Below are positions 1 to 11,713 of a stretch of 64,000 bases of DNA, one piece after another. This DNA is from Daldinia sp. FL1419 (lineage: Eukaryota > Ascomycota > Sordariomycetes > Xylariales > Hypoxylaceae): NCBI GenBank assembly GCA_025201765.1, contig MU623502.1:1-64000 (forward strand), read 5' to 3'. Each line of letters begins with the position of its first letter. Positions within the stretch are counted from its first letter, which is position 1. A model generated the notes under the pieces. The model ran no database searches, was not told the DNA's origin, and saw nothing but the letters and a program-made list of their open reading frames with translations. Made by a program: the position numbers and the translations under genes.

Positions 1-2930
1 AAATAAATTTTTATATTATAGAAATTAATATTTTATTTTTCCTTTTATTTAAAGATATAAATTAAATAGAAATATATTTTAATAATATAATTAATTAATT
101 AATTTATAAAAATAATATAATAATTAAGGTTATAGAAAAATAAGGATATTTATGGTTTTATTTTAAAAATATTTTTTTTATAAAAATTGAATTATAATGA
201 TTATATATTTGTTTTAATTATTTATTAATTGATAAATTATATATCTTATTGGATAAAGTAGGTTATAATATTAATATTAATAATATTAAAGAAATTAATA
301 AATTTTGTTATTATTGTTAAATTACGTGTAAAGTTTTATAATAATTTAAATTTAATTTAAAAGATCTTAATTTAAATTTTAATTATAAAATGATTATTAA
401 TATTATATATTTTAATAAACATCCTACCCTATATATAATCAATATAATTATTAAATCTTAAATAATATATTTTATAAAGATGATTTTAATTAAGGAGATT
501 TGGGAAATGTTTAAATAGTATTGGATTAATACCTACTTTAAACCTCTTAATATAATCATTTATAATATTAATATTAATTTTAATAGTATTAAATTTAGGA
601 ATAAGGTATATATTATGGGAATCATTTATTATTAAATATTAATAAAAAATTTTTAATTTTTTAATAAAATAAAAAAGTATTATAACCTTATTTATAAAAT
701 TTATAAAATTATTATAAATAAATTTTAAAATTTTAATTTAAAAGTATTATAATTATAAATAGTTATTAAGGTAATAAATAATATTATTAATTTAAATAAT
801 TTAATTTTTGCCTTTTAATTTTTAATATATATTTTAGAATTAATATGGATTTATTATTTACTTTTCTTTAAATTAAGAAAGTATAAATTATTTAAAAGGT
901 AATAATTGAAATTAAAAAAATTAAATTGTAATAGTTAATTAAAAATATTTTAAATATAAGGAATGGTTTAAATATTTGAAAGATTTTATTTATATTATTT
1001 TTAATAAATAATAAAATTCTAATTTATTATGAAAAGGGTAGTTGGAAAGGTTTTTATAAGGTGATTGTAGTTATTAATAAAGATATAATTATTATTTTTA
1101 TTATATTTAATAGAACAATTATATTTAGGAATTCTTATATTAAATTTGATGTGCAACTAAAGGAAACCTTTATATTTATTAAATAATTAAAGATTAAATT
1201 ACTTAAATTTAATTTTAATTTTAATAATTATAAATATATTTTAAAAAAAAAGTTTATATATATTAATAATTTTTCTTATATAATTATGGTATATTTTTTT
1301 AATAAAGAACAGATTAATTTTATTTTAATCTTTTAATTATAATTAAATAGAAAGATAATTACATTTAGAAAATCATATAAAGTATTAAATTTAAAAGAGT
1401 TGGATATCTTATTTAAGGATAACATTTTATAATTAAAAATATATAATTTAATAATATATTAAAATATTATATTATTTAAATTATAAATAATTTATAAAAT
1501 TAACGGCAAAAATATTTCTTTTTTATATAAAAAATTAAAACTAATAATTTAAAATTATAATAATTTTAATAAAAAATTTATTATAATTTATATATTTATT
1601 ATTTAAAAGGTTAATTAATATTTTATATTAATTTTAATATTATTCTTACATTAATAAAAAATAAAATTATAATAAAAAATAAAATTATAATAAAAAATAT
1701 TATTATAATATATATTTAATTTAAAATATTAATATAATAAATAATTTATATATATTTATTAATTAAATTAAAAAATAAATATTTTGAGAGAATATTGTTG
1801 CGTGTTGTAAAATTGTTATATAGATTTATTAAATTTAATATATATTAATTTAAAATTTATTTTTAATATTATTAATGTAAATTATATATAAGGCTTTTAA
1901 TATTTAACTTTTATTTATTAATTATTAATTTAAAACCTTTTGGAATTACTAATTTATAAATAAATAATATTTTTAATATTAGTATTATAGAATTCTTTAT
2001 AATTGAAGATAAAGTATTTAATAAAGGTGGTATTAAAGTATGTTTTCAAAAGATATTAGATAAAGAAATAAAGGATTTTAATGGTATTTGTATTATAATC
2101 TATCATGACGATTATGGAATTTCGATTATTTAAAGAATTAAATTGAAAAATTTGAATTATTAGATATTAAAGTTATAAATATAATTAGTATGTTTGTGGA
2201 ATAAAGGGCTTGAAAAATTTATATTGTTTTTATATATTAATTCAAAACAATTTTCAATTATTGAATTATTATTTAATATTAAGAAGCTGAAATTAAGGAA
2301 GTTAAGGTTTTGAATGTTAAAATTACTTGGTAAATAAATAATAAAATTTGTAGATTTAAATATGTTAAATTAAACCCTTAAAACTTCTGTTTATATGTTT
2401 TTATTAATGATTTATTTATGAATAATAAGGATTTTAGTTTATAGATTAGATATGTTATTATTTTAAATAATAAAAAGTTAATGGATTAGGATAACAAAAG
2501 TAAGATTACTAATAATATTATTTATTAATTATTTACTAAATATAAATACGTTACTTATAATATACTTACTAACAAAATATATGGTATAGTCCAAAACTTT
2601 AATATAAAATATATTATATATTATATTATTAATATTATACTAAAATATCTTTTATTTTTTAAAATTCCTTTCATTCTTTATACCAACTTATTGCCTTTAT
2701 ATCAATACTTAATATAAATGGATATTATTAATGAAAAGAGGTTAATAATAAACCTTATAATTTTAAGATAGTTATATGAGAATAGAGAAATAAATAATAT
2801 TTGTTAAATTTATAAAATTTATAATCCAGTTAATATTATAACAAAAACCTCCTTTAATAAGGTTATGAGAACATTAATAAAAAATAATTAAATTAATTTA
2901 CATCTAAAAAAATAAATAAAATGAAAAGTT
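1..2930 (+). pseudogene. Ty1/copia-type pol relic (integrase tail, RT, RNase H), RIP-degraded
   Basis: No open frame survives, but reading through stops gives a recognisable copia polyprotein in order on the plus strand. About 1020-1180 reads like the integrase-to-RT linker of fungal copia elements (GSWKGFYKV, then TIIFRNSYIKFDV, compare the family pattern GPTTFRSTVVKPY). About 2285-2910 matches the RT end and RNase H: ITW-INNK, YVKLNP, FMNNKDFS, a segment corresponding to the family's QIGYVIVLAD, and further on PFILYTNLLPLY (family PLVLCTDSKSLY), RLIINLIILRQLYENREI and NPVNIITKTS. Most breaks are TAA/TAG where the family has CAA, CAG or TGG, as expected from C-to-T and G-to-A change. The integrase probably starts left of the window. 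Family assignment rests on motif reading only; I am fairly sure of copia and of the orientation, unsure of exact ends. Confidence 0.75.
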
Positions 2931-2940
2931 AACAATAGTT

Positions 2941-3191
2941 TGTAACCTACTATTTATGAAAAGAAGTAGAATAAATAATAGTTATATACTATTAGGTATT
3001 ATAAAATTTTATAATAAATAAAAAAAATATTATATAATTAGCATATTATATATATAAAGGTTCTAAACTTATTAAGTTTAAAGTAAATAATTCTCCTCCT
3101 TAGGATTTATAAATATACAAATCTCACTACATTATTTTACTTATTACTTACTTTTATTATTATTTCTCTTATATGTATATTTAGCCCAACA
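2941..3191 (+). mobile_element. probable 3' LTR of the copia relic
   Basis: The stretch follows the copia RNase H end after about 30 bases of A-rich sequence. It begins TGTAACC and ends CCCAACA, the TG...CA ends expected of an LTR, and has a TATATATAAAGG box inside. The 5' LTR would lie outside the window, so the pairing cannot be checked here. Ends are inferred. Confidence 0.4.
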
Positions 3192-3437
3192 TTATTAAAA
3201 CTATTAAAACTCCTATTTAATATATTAAACCAAAATAATGTAATTATATAATTGAAATTATTTTGTAAAACCCTATTAACTTCCATGGAACAACCCTTCT
3301 AAAATTTCCACAAGCCTTTTCTAAACATAAATAAACCCTCAAAAATTAATTCTTATTTAATTAAATCAAATTCTATAAAATTATTACTTTCTTTTATAAC
3401 CTTTACAATAATTTATAAATTTATTATTTTATTAAAT
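3192..3437 (-). repeat. MITE-A remnant, minus orientation
   Basis: Matches the left half of the MITE-A family (best copy at 55549-55956): the landmarks TAAAACCCTATTA, AAATTTCCACAAGCC and AAATAAACC occur in the same order. It is cut at its right end by the LINE insertion at 3452 and resumes after 4057. Confidence 0.6.
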
Positions 3438-3451
3438 ATATTATCTTTTCT

Positions 3452-4042
3452 GTAGTATCGCAGAGCGCAAGCAAGGCATACAAAGAGGATTGAAGTTAGC
3501 TAGGAAGGGCTACAGGTTAATAGTACTATTTTGAACCATTTTGGAGAATAAATATAATATTGTGGTATTAAAAAGAAGGTTGTAAAAATAAAAATGGGTA
3601 ATGGCTTTTTATAAAGATATAAAACTATTTACATATATTTATACCTTATATAAATTGCATATATCCTAACCTTCTCCTAAAATAACCTTTTTATAATATA
3701 ATAACATTTTTATTAATTATTAAAGAAAATAATAAAGTTATTTTGGATTTTATTGTTGCCCTACACCTGGGCCGCCGCCATATTATTTCATACAGTTAAT
3801 ATTATAACGCATAAAATATTTTTTTATATTAAGGTTTAATCATTTTTATTAAAAGGTAAATTCTAATAAGAATATAAGGTATAACCAAAGTTATAATAAT
3901 ATAGTTTATTTGGATAGGCGGCGGGTAGGTTTTTTCCGGAACACAGTTCCTACCTGGAATAAATACTAAAAGATGGACCGGATACCTGTAATATATTCTA
4001 GGTAAATCGGGGTAGTAATAAATAAATAAATAAATTAATAAA
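3452..4042 (+). mobile_element. 5'-truncated LINE (Tad1-like) copy with target-site duplication
   Basis: The last ~590 bp of the LINE described at 34358-41700, ending in a (TAAA)n tail. It is bounded by an exact 14-bp direct repeat, ATATTATCTTTTCT, at 3438-3451 and 4043-4056. Removing the insert restores a continuous MITE-A sequence. The 5' end starts GTAGTATCGCAGAGCGC. Several GC-rich words (CCGCCGCC, GGCGGCGGG, CCGGAACACAG) are intact, so this copy is less mutated than most. Confidence 0.85.
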
Positions 4043-4056
4043 ATATTATCTTTTCT

Positions 4057-5215
4057 ACCTTTTAAACACACAACTATTACCAGCAATTACTTCTAATAAT
4101 TCTTCTATTTAATCATTTTAATAATTTCTTCAAAATATAATTACTTTATATTTTTTATTTTATTTAAACCTTTAATTTATTATAAGGTAACTAAAATATC
4201 CTTATTTAATATATTAGCTTTTAAATATTAATTTTTATCTAATTAAATCAAACTCTCAAACATCAATTTATTCACCTTTTCTTATAACTTCTTACACTAA
4301 TTTATAACTCTTCTCTCTCATTAAATATATTATTTATTTTATTTTTTAAATATTAATAATTATTCCTATCTATTAACATTTTATTTAATTATTCTAATAC
4401 CTACCTTCTTTAAAATATAATTAATCATAAAATAATTAAAATGCAAGGCATATCTTACAAGAACTATTAAAGTATTAATCCTAAATTAAAGCTCCTATTC
4501 AATATATAGGCCCTCAAAAATTATCTTTCTTATCTAATCAAATTAAATTCTTAAACATTAACTTATTCAACTTTTCTTATAATTTCTTATACTAATTTAT
4601 AACCTTATCTTTAATTAAATATATCATCTTTTCTATCCCCCAAACATCAACTACCATTATAAATAAATACTTCTATTAAACTTTTATTTAATCACTTCAC
4701 TATCTTCTTCAAGATATAATTATTTTATATTTTTTATTTCATTTATACCTATTAATTTATTATAGAGTAAATAAAATACAAAGCACCTCCTACAAGAATA
4801 ATTAAAATTCCTGTTTTATTATAATTCTTATTCTATTAAAGCTCCTATTCTATTACAACTTTTATTCTATTATAATTCCTATTCAATAATATTTACCCCA
4901 AATTAAAATTCTTATTTAACATATAAACCCTTAAATGTTAATTTTTATTTAATTAAGTTAAATTTTTAAATATTATTAATTTATTTAACTTTTCTTATAA
5001 CTTCTTATAATAATTTATAATTTTATTTCTAATTAAATATATTATTTATTCTATCTCTTAAATTCTAATAATTACCTTTATTAATTAACTTTTTATTTAA
5101 TTATTTAAATACTTTTTTTAAAATATAATAATTTTATATTTAATTATTATAATTCCTATTTAATTAAAGCTCCTATTCAATACCCTAATTGAATAATTTC
5201 TAAAAAATATATATT
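4057..5215 (-). repeat. MITE-A remnants, minus orientation (several partial units)
   Basis: Continues the element split by the LINE and adds further partial units. The landmark GCAAGGCATATC followed by TACAAGAACTATTA recurs near 4440 and, more degraded, near 4780. The motif CTCCTATTCAATA recurs near 4495 and 5170. No coding frame. Confidence 0.55.
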
Positions 5216-5374
5216 TTCTTAAGATTCTTGAAGTAGGAATTCCTTCAAATTAGTTATCAACCTATTAAATTTCTGGATATACCTAATAAAAATGCTTTAT
5301 TATGTGTACGGAAAACCTTCCTCTTTGAAAATCGTTCAAGGCCAGCACAATATCCCTCCTAAAATCAGGCACTA
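5216..5374. other. short lower-AT stretch, unassigned
   Basis: About 160 bp of more balanced sequence (for example GTGTACGGAAAACCTTCC and GTTCAAGGCCAGCACAAT) between MITE-A remnants and array B. I see no second copy in the window, no open frame of note and no terminal repeats. It may be a piece of single-copy DNA or of an element represented once. Confidence 0.35.
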
Positions 5375-5737
5375 TTATTCAGGATGAAGTCCGGTATATT
5401 ATACTGAAATTCTTTTAATAAATTATTATATGAAATTAATAAGAAATTAATAAATAATTATTAAGAAATTAATAAATAATTAATAAGAAATTAATAAGAA
5501 TTAATAAGAATTAATAAAAATTAATAAATTAATTAATAAATTAATAAGGAATAAAGAAAATATATTAAAAATTTAAAGTTTGAAAAAAATATTTATAATT
5601 AAATATATCTTTTTTATTAATGATAATTTAAGTTGATTAAATAGGAAAATAAGTTTTAAAGGTTTATTTATATTAAATATAAGCTCTAATAATTCTTGTA
5701 GGATATGCCCTAATCTTACACTTTTATTGTACAAATC

Positions 5738-5859
5738 TGTGAGATGGACCCACATGACTTAGTCATGTGGCTCCAGGATTCATTCTCTAAGAGAGTTTAG
5801 TGTTTGTAAAAAAAAAAGAAAACTTAGCTTTCAATACATCATCCTTTTGCAATTCAACA
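5738..5859. mobile_element. solo LTR, 122 bp, with 5-bp target-site duplication
   Basis: Starts TGTGAGATGG, ends TTCAACA, and is flanked by AAATC at 5733-5737 and 5860-5864. Removing it and one AAATC restores GTACAAATCTCTATAG, the sequence found in the other array-B units, so the insertion is well supported. Near its start is a perfect inverted repeat, CCACATGACT and AGTCATGTGG around a single T. CpA and TpG sites are largely intact, unlike the surrounding array. The design (short, TG...CA, 5-bp duplication, 5' hairpin) fits a copia-type LTR. Orientation is not certain. Confidence 0.85.
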
Positions 5860-7606
5860 AAATCTCTATAGAAAAATTAATGATTTTATATTTAAGAACT
5901 TAAATTGATCAGATAGGAAAACAACTTTTAAAGAACTTTAATAGTTCTTACAGGATATGCCCTAACCTTATACTTTTATTGTGCGAAATTCTATAATTTT
6001 AAAAATTAATAATTCTATCCTTTAGAACTTAAGTTGATCAAATAGGAAAACAATTTTTAAAATTTATTTATATTAAATTTAAGTTTTAATAATTCTTTTA
6101 AGATATGCCTTACATTTTATTATAGAAATTTTTATAGAAAAACTAATGATTAAATATATTTTAATTTGAGTTGATTAAATAAAAATTAATATTTAAAGGT
6201 TTATATATTCAATATGAACTTTAATTGAATATAAGTTCCTATAAAATATGCCCTAACCCTACACTTTTATTGTATAAAGCTTTATAATTTTAATAATTGA
6301 TGATTTTATACTTAAGAACTTGAGTTGATTAAATAAGAATTAATATTTAAAAATTTATATATTAAATATAAACTCTAATTAAATAAGAGTTCTTATAGGA
6401 TATACCCTGTAGTCTTATTATATAAAGCTTTATGGGAAACTGATGATTCTATACTTGAGAACTTGAGCTGATCAGATAGGAAAACAACTTTTAAAGGCTT
6501 ATTTATATTAAATTTAAACTTTAATAACTTTTATAAGATATACTTTACATTTTATTGTACAAATCTTTATAGGAAAACTAATGATTCTATATTTGAAAAT
6601 TTAAGCTGATCAAATAGGAAAACAATTTTTGGAATTTTATTTATATTAAAAAACAACTCTAATAATTTTTGTAGGATATGCCTTGCATTTTAGCGTACAA
6701 ATTTTGATAGAAAAATTAATGATTTAATAATTGAGAACTTAATCAGATTAAATAAGAATTAATATTTAAAAATCTATATATTGAATAGGAGTTTTAATAA
6801 CTCTTGCAGGATATACCTTAACCCTACATTTTTATCGTACAAATTTCTATGAAAAAACTAATGATTTTATATTTAAGAACTTGAACTAATTAAATAGGTA
6901 AATAACTTCTAAGGGCTTATATATTAAACATAAGATCTAATTGAACAGGAGCTCCTGCAGGATATGCCCTGCAGTTTTATTGTACAAATCTCTATTAAAA
7001 ACTGACAATTCTATTCTTAAGAGTTTGAGCTGATCAGATAGGAAAACAACATCTGAAGGTCTATTTATATTAAATATAAACTCTAATTGAATAAGAGCTC
7101 CTGTAAGATATGCCTTGCAATTTTATTGTACAAATCTCTATGGAAAGATTAATGATTAGATATATTTTAACTTAAATCAATCAAATAGGAAAATAATTTT
7201 TAAAGGTTTATTTATATTAAATATAAACTTTAATTAAATAGGAGCTTTTATAGGATATGTCCTGCACTTTATTATATAAATTTCTATAGAAAAATTAATA
7301 ATCAGGTATATTTTAATTTGAGTTGATTAAATAGGAAAATAACTATTGAGGGCTTATTTATGTATCAAAAAGCTTGTAAAAGGGTTAGATTAGCGGATTT
7401 CGTCCTGGCCTTGTTACCCCAACTCATTATTATAGAAAAAATAATGATTTTATATTTAAGAATATAAATTGATTAAATAGGAAAATAATTTTTGAAGGTT
7501 TACTTATATTTTAAAAAGCTTATAGAGACCTTAGAAGGGTTGGCTCTATGGAGGCTAATAAAGTCTTGCAGTTTCAATTACGTAATTATATTACAGCCCT
7601 CTCCAA

Positions 7607-7621
7607 CCCCCCCCCCCCCCC
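7607..7621. repeat. poly-C tract (15 C)
   Basis: Homopolymer inside the tail of array B copy 1. Matching runs are at 30927-30937 (11), 49833-49847 (15) and 60391-60403 (13). Confidence 0.9.
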
Positions 7622-7738
7622 TCCTTAAAAAAACCAAAAAAACCAAAAAGAACCAAAAGAAACCTTATATAATTGGGGTGACTCAGTTATAAAAATAATT
7701 TAAAAAGAAATTTAATTAAAAATATAAGAATAATTTTA

Positions 7739-10260
7739 AGAAATATATTTACAATACCCACACTTATTATTTAAGGTTCAGTAATAACTACCCTTACACC
7801 TACTTCAAAACCAAGTATTACTAATTAAAATATTAAACTTAATCCTATTACATATCAACTAATTTTACCAGAACCTTTTAAATATACTTATTATTAATTT
7901 ATTAAATTAAATATAACATAATAATTTAAAAATATCCACCATATCTTTTGATAATATAAAATATTTAATATTAATATAATTACAGACTTACCTTACTAGA
8001 CACTCAATAAAAGTTTTAGAAAATAAATTAAAATTATTATCCATGGAGTTAATATTTAAAACCAAATTTATAAACAATTAAAAATCAATTTTGTCTTATA
8101 TAATTCCAAGAATTCCAAGCCTTTTAGAAAAGAATTTAAAGATTTAAGAAAGAAATTTACTTTATTAGATATTATTAATATCACCAATTTAATCAAAAGA
8201 ATATAATGAAGTTTTTAAAAAATTTAAAATAGGTATTATAAATATTAACCCTAACCATTACATATATTACATTACAAAAAGGATTAATTTAGTTACCATA
8301 AAAAAGATATCCCTTAAATAATAAATCCTAATTGAAGAAATTAATAATTACATATTTAAGTAATTCTATAATATAATTAATAAATAAATTAAAAAAGAAA
8401 TTTATATAAAAAACCATTTTTAAATAAACAAAATTAAAAAAATTAAACCTGTTAAAACTTATAATAATAAACCTACTTATCAACAATACAATTAAAGCAA
8501 GCACACTACTTCCAACCTACATAAATAACCAAAAATTCAAATCCTAAACCTAAAAGAAACTAACAAAAATATAAATTAAATCATATCAAAAATCAAAAAA
8601 AAAATTAAACTTAATATATTTAAAATTAAAACAATATATTAAAATTTAGAAACAATTAATCCCACATTAAAATATTCAAAATAAAAAAATAATCAAAGAA
8701 TATACAATAATATATAAATTTAATACATTAATATCAATATTATATAAAATAAAGGACCTAACCTTTACAACCATAAATCCAACACATATAAAATTAACTA
8801 ATCAAATAATTCAAAATATAATAATTACCCATATAATATTTATCATTTCTATAAAATACAAATTAAAAACCTATTAATATATAACAACAAAAACTACTTT
8901 ATATATGCATACATAATTAAAGATAATTTTTATACTACAATATAAATAATTATTTATATACCATTAAAAAAAAGAACAAAAGACCAAACAAACCACAAAC
9001 TCCAAAGATTCCTCATATAATTATTACAAATACTAAAATAAAAAATATTTTTATTAATCAAAATATCTATCATTATATTTATAACAAAAATTTAAGTAAT
9101 CATAAAATCCTCAAAAAAGCTCTTTATTACTCAAAAAATATCACAATCAAAAATAATTATTAAGATTAAACACTTAATAATACCAAGGAAATTACTCCAC
9201 TCATAAACAACCCTTAAAATACTGCAGTAAATAATGTTACATTTGGAAGATAATTAAAAATGGCTAATTAGGATAAACCTACAAATAATTATAAATAAAA
9301 ATCAAAAATTAATAATAATAACTTAATTTATATTAAAGGAATTTTATTAATATTTATAATTAAAGAAATCAACCTATCAACTGTAATCATTAATATTATA
9401 AAGTAACATAAAGGTACTAATAATGAAATTATTAAAATTAAATATATAAAACCATTATTAATAAAAAAATAATATTATAAATAATTTAAAAGTCATATTA
9501 ATAACATGAATTACCAACTTCTTCATACCTTTTATTATTAAATTTTAAATTTAAAAAATTAATATTAATTATAATAAGAAATTTAATATAATTTAATATA
9601 AAATAATTAAATATATACTTAGATTTAAAGATTTACTTAAATAAAAATTAATTAAAAATATTTATAATAATATACCAAATAAAAATATTAAAATAACCTT
9701 AGAAAAAGCCTAGGAAATACCACCTACTAAAATTAAAACAATCCCAAAAAAATCCATTATAATTATAAATAATATTATATTAATTAAAATACCATCTAAT
9801 TAATTTGAATCTACTATAACACATATAACAATAAATAATCTAATATTATATATTGAAGGATAACTTCACTTAATAATTAAAATTAAATGTTAAAATAATA
9901 AAAATTAAATTTCTATATTAATTGATATAAATATTAAATTATTAATTATTTTTTAATTATATATATAAAAATACGATTTTATAATTAAAAGACGAAATAT
10001 AATTTTAATATCTTTTAAAAGTAAAATAAGCATTCCAATATTAAGAGTAATTTATGAACCAATTTGATTGAATAAATATTATCTAAACATACCAATCTAC
10101 ATTATTAAAGAAAAATATTATATAAATAAGTTAATTTTAAAAATAAGTTTTTTATAATATTTTAATTTAAATTAATTATAAAAGGTAATATATATATTGG
10201 AATTATAATATTTAATAATATAATTAGTAAGATTTTATTATTAATTTATTAAAAATATAA
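7739..10260 (+). pseudogene. AT-rich degraded sequence, possibly copia gag-protease relic
   Basis: No open frame. Reading through stops on the plus strand near 8080-8600 gives a lysine/asparagine-rich sequence whose order loosely resembles a copia Gag ending in a CCHC knuckle. The cysteines are not preserved, so this is weak. The opposite strand gives nothing better. The stretch from about 8900 to 10260 is unassigned; it has scattered less-mutated words (CACTCATAAACAACCC near 9198) but no repeats I could match elsewhere in the window. Confidence 0.3.
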
Positions 10261-10261
10261 T

Positions 10262-10541
10262 TAAATTAGAAATAAAATTATAAAGAGGGTTAATAATGGG
10301 ATGAAATTGGAGAAATAATGGAATACCTACAGATATGCAAGCTTTCTTTTATTTAATATAATATATATATGAAAATAAGGTAGGTTTTTCGAAACAATAT
10401 TGGACCATAAATGTAATAAGTATGGTAATATTATATTATAATATTATAAAGTATAAATAAGGTATATAAAGAGGATTGAAATTAGGTCGGAAAAGTTATA
10501 AATTAATAATATTATTTTGAATTATTTTAGAAAATAAATCT
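10262..10541 (+). mobile_element. LINE fragment (interrupted)
   Basis: Matches the LINE 3' region from AGAGGGTTAATAATGGGATG to the GAATTATTTTAGAAAATAAA part, then stops abruptly and repeat C begins. No tail is present, so it is an internal fragment. Confidence 0.75.
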
Positions 10542-10870
10542 ATATCTTTCTTATTTCATTAATTATGCCACAATCCTAATTGATTAATTAGTTCCTAAAG
10601 AAATCCCCTGCACTTTTGGATATTTTCCGCTGCTGTACAACCATTTTTAATTGGAAATACATATAAAGTATCTTAAAAAATTATAAATTTAATTAATTTT
10701 TAAATAATACCAATTATTAATATTTTTAAATAAATTTTAAATTAATATAATAAATTAAAATAATTTGGGATTTTTTTTATGTCCTATACGTATGCCTGTG
10801 ATTTCTTATAGTATATAGTTTTTTCAATTGAATAGGAATTTATATTAATAAAATCTCTCTTAAAATTATT
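10542..10870 (+). repeat. repeat C, copy 1 (~330 bp)
   Basis: Starts near CTTTCTTATTTCATTAATTA and ends near TAAAATCTCTCTTAAAATTA. Landmarks shared with copies at 20418-20752 (same strand) and 53521-53870 (opposite strand) are GTCCTATACGTATGCCTGTG and TCTTATAGTATATAGTTTTT. No terminal repeats or coding frame seen; class unknown. Confidence 0.7.
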
Positions 10871-10970
10871 TAATCAAAATTAATATATACTACTAATTAC
10901 TAATTCTTATAATATGGGGAATTGCAAGAGTTTCTGCACCTTTACAAAATTACCTAATTATTTATAATAT
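10871..10970. other. short spacer, unassigned
   Basis: AT-rich with one better-preserved word (GGGGAATTGCAAGAG near 10917). Nothing further recognised. Confidence 0.3.
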
Positions 10971-10983
10971 TAAATATTTATTA

Positions 10984-11713
10984 TTTATTTATTTATTTAT
11001 TTATTACTACCCCGATTTACCTAGAATATATTATAGGTATCCAATCTATCTTTTGGTATTTATTCCAAGTAAGAACTATGTTCTAGAAAAAACCTACCTA
11101 TTATTTATCCAAATAAATTATATTATTATAATTTTAATTTTACCTTATATTCTTATTGAAATTTACCTTTTAATAAAAATAATTAAACCTTAATATAAAA
11201 AAATATTTTATACATTATAATACCCAAACTTCGTAAAATAATATAGCAATAATTCAGGTATAAGGCAACAATAAGGTCTAAAATAATTTTATTATTTTTT
11301 TTTATAAATAATAAAAATATTGCTATATTGTAAAGAGGTTATTCCGAAAGAAAGTTAGGGTATATGTGGTTTGTGCAGGGTATAAATATATATGAATAAT
11401 TTTATATTTTTATGAAAAACCATCACCCATTCTTACTTTTATAATTTTTTTTTTAATATCATAATATTATATTTATTTTTTAAAATGATTTAAAATAATA
11501 TTATTAACTTATAACCCTTTTCAATTAACCTTAATCTTCTTTATATACCTTATTTACATTTTGCAATATTATAATATAATACCACCATACTTATTACGTT
11601 CACAATCCAGTACTACCTCAAAAAACCCACTTTACTTTTATATATATACTACATTAAGCAAAAGAAAGCTTGCGTATCCGTAGGTGTTCCATTATCTCTC
11701 CAGTTTCGTCCCG
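10984..11713 (-). mobile_element. 5'-truncated LINE copy with target-site duplication
   Basis: About 730 bp of the LINE 3' region on the minus strand; its (TAAA)n tail reads as TTTATTTATTT at the left. Flanked by an exact 13-bp direct repeat, TAAATATTTATTA, at 10971-10983 and 11714-11726. The target is the 170-bp tandem repeat to the right, whose unit contains AATATTTATTAATT. Confidence 0.85.

Larger units (their letters stand above)
5375..7738 (+). repeat. tandem array B, copy 1 (about 11 units of 135-150 bp)
   Basis: Begins at CAGGATGAAGTCCGG, then a short run of AAATTAATAAG repeats, then about 11 degenerate units. Each has a core like GGATATGCCCTGCA, followed by TTTATTGTACAAATCTCTAT, GAACTTGAGCTGATCAGATA and GGAAAACAA. 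Cores fall near 5702, 5955, 6105, 6247, 6399, 6537, 6675, 6810, 6960, 7106 and 7254. It ends with a distinct tail: TTAGATTAGCGGATTTCGTC, a 15-C run at 7607-7621, then GGGGTGACTCAGTTAT. The same start, units and tail occur at 57451-60498, where the two copies diverge after the same base. No function is known to me; units share words with MITE-A and may derive from it. Confidence 0.8.

Noticed and set aside
3452..4042. Independent SINE family
   Set aside because: The same sequence is continuous with ORF2 of the LINE at 28353-30172 and 34358-36180, so these are truncated LINE ends; no convincing tRNA-type A or B boxes.
3829..4086. 85-codon minus-strand open frame
   Set aside because: It lies antisense in the LINE 3' end and its tail; other LINE copies show no conserved frame there.
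5573..5755. 60-codon minus-strand open frame
   Set aside because: Spans array B and the left end of the solo LTR; composition is what AT-rich noise gives.
7492..7692. 66-codon plus-strand open frame with a proline run
   Set aside because: The prolines come from the poly-C tract in the array B tail; not conserved in copy 2.
5375..7738. CRISPR array, because of regularly spaced repeats
   Set aside because: Units are 135-150 bp and repeat along their whole length with no unique spacers; eukaryotic context.
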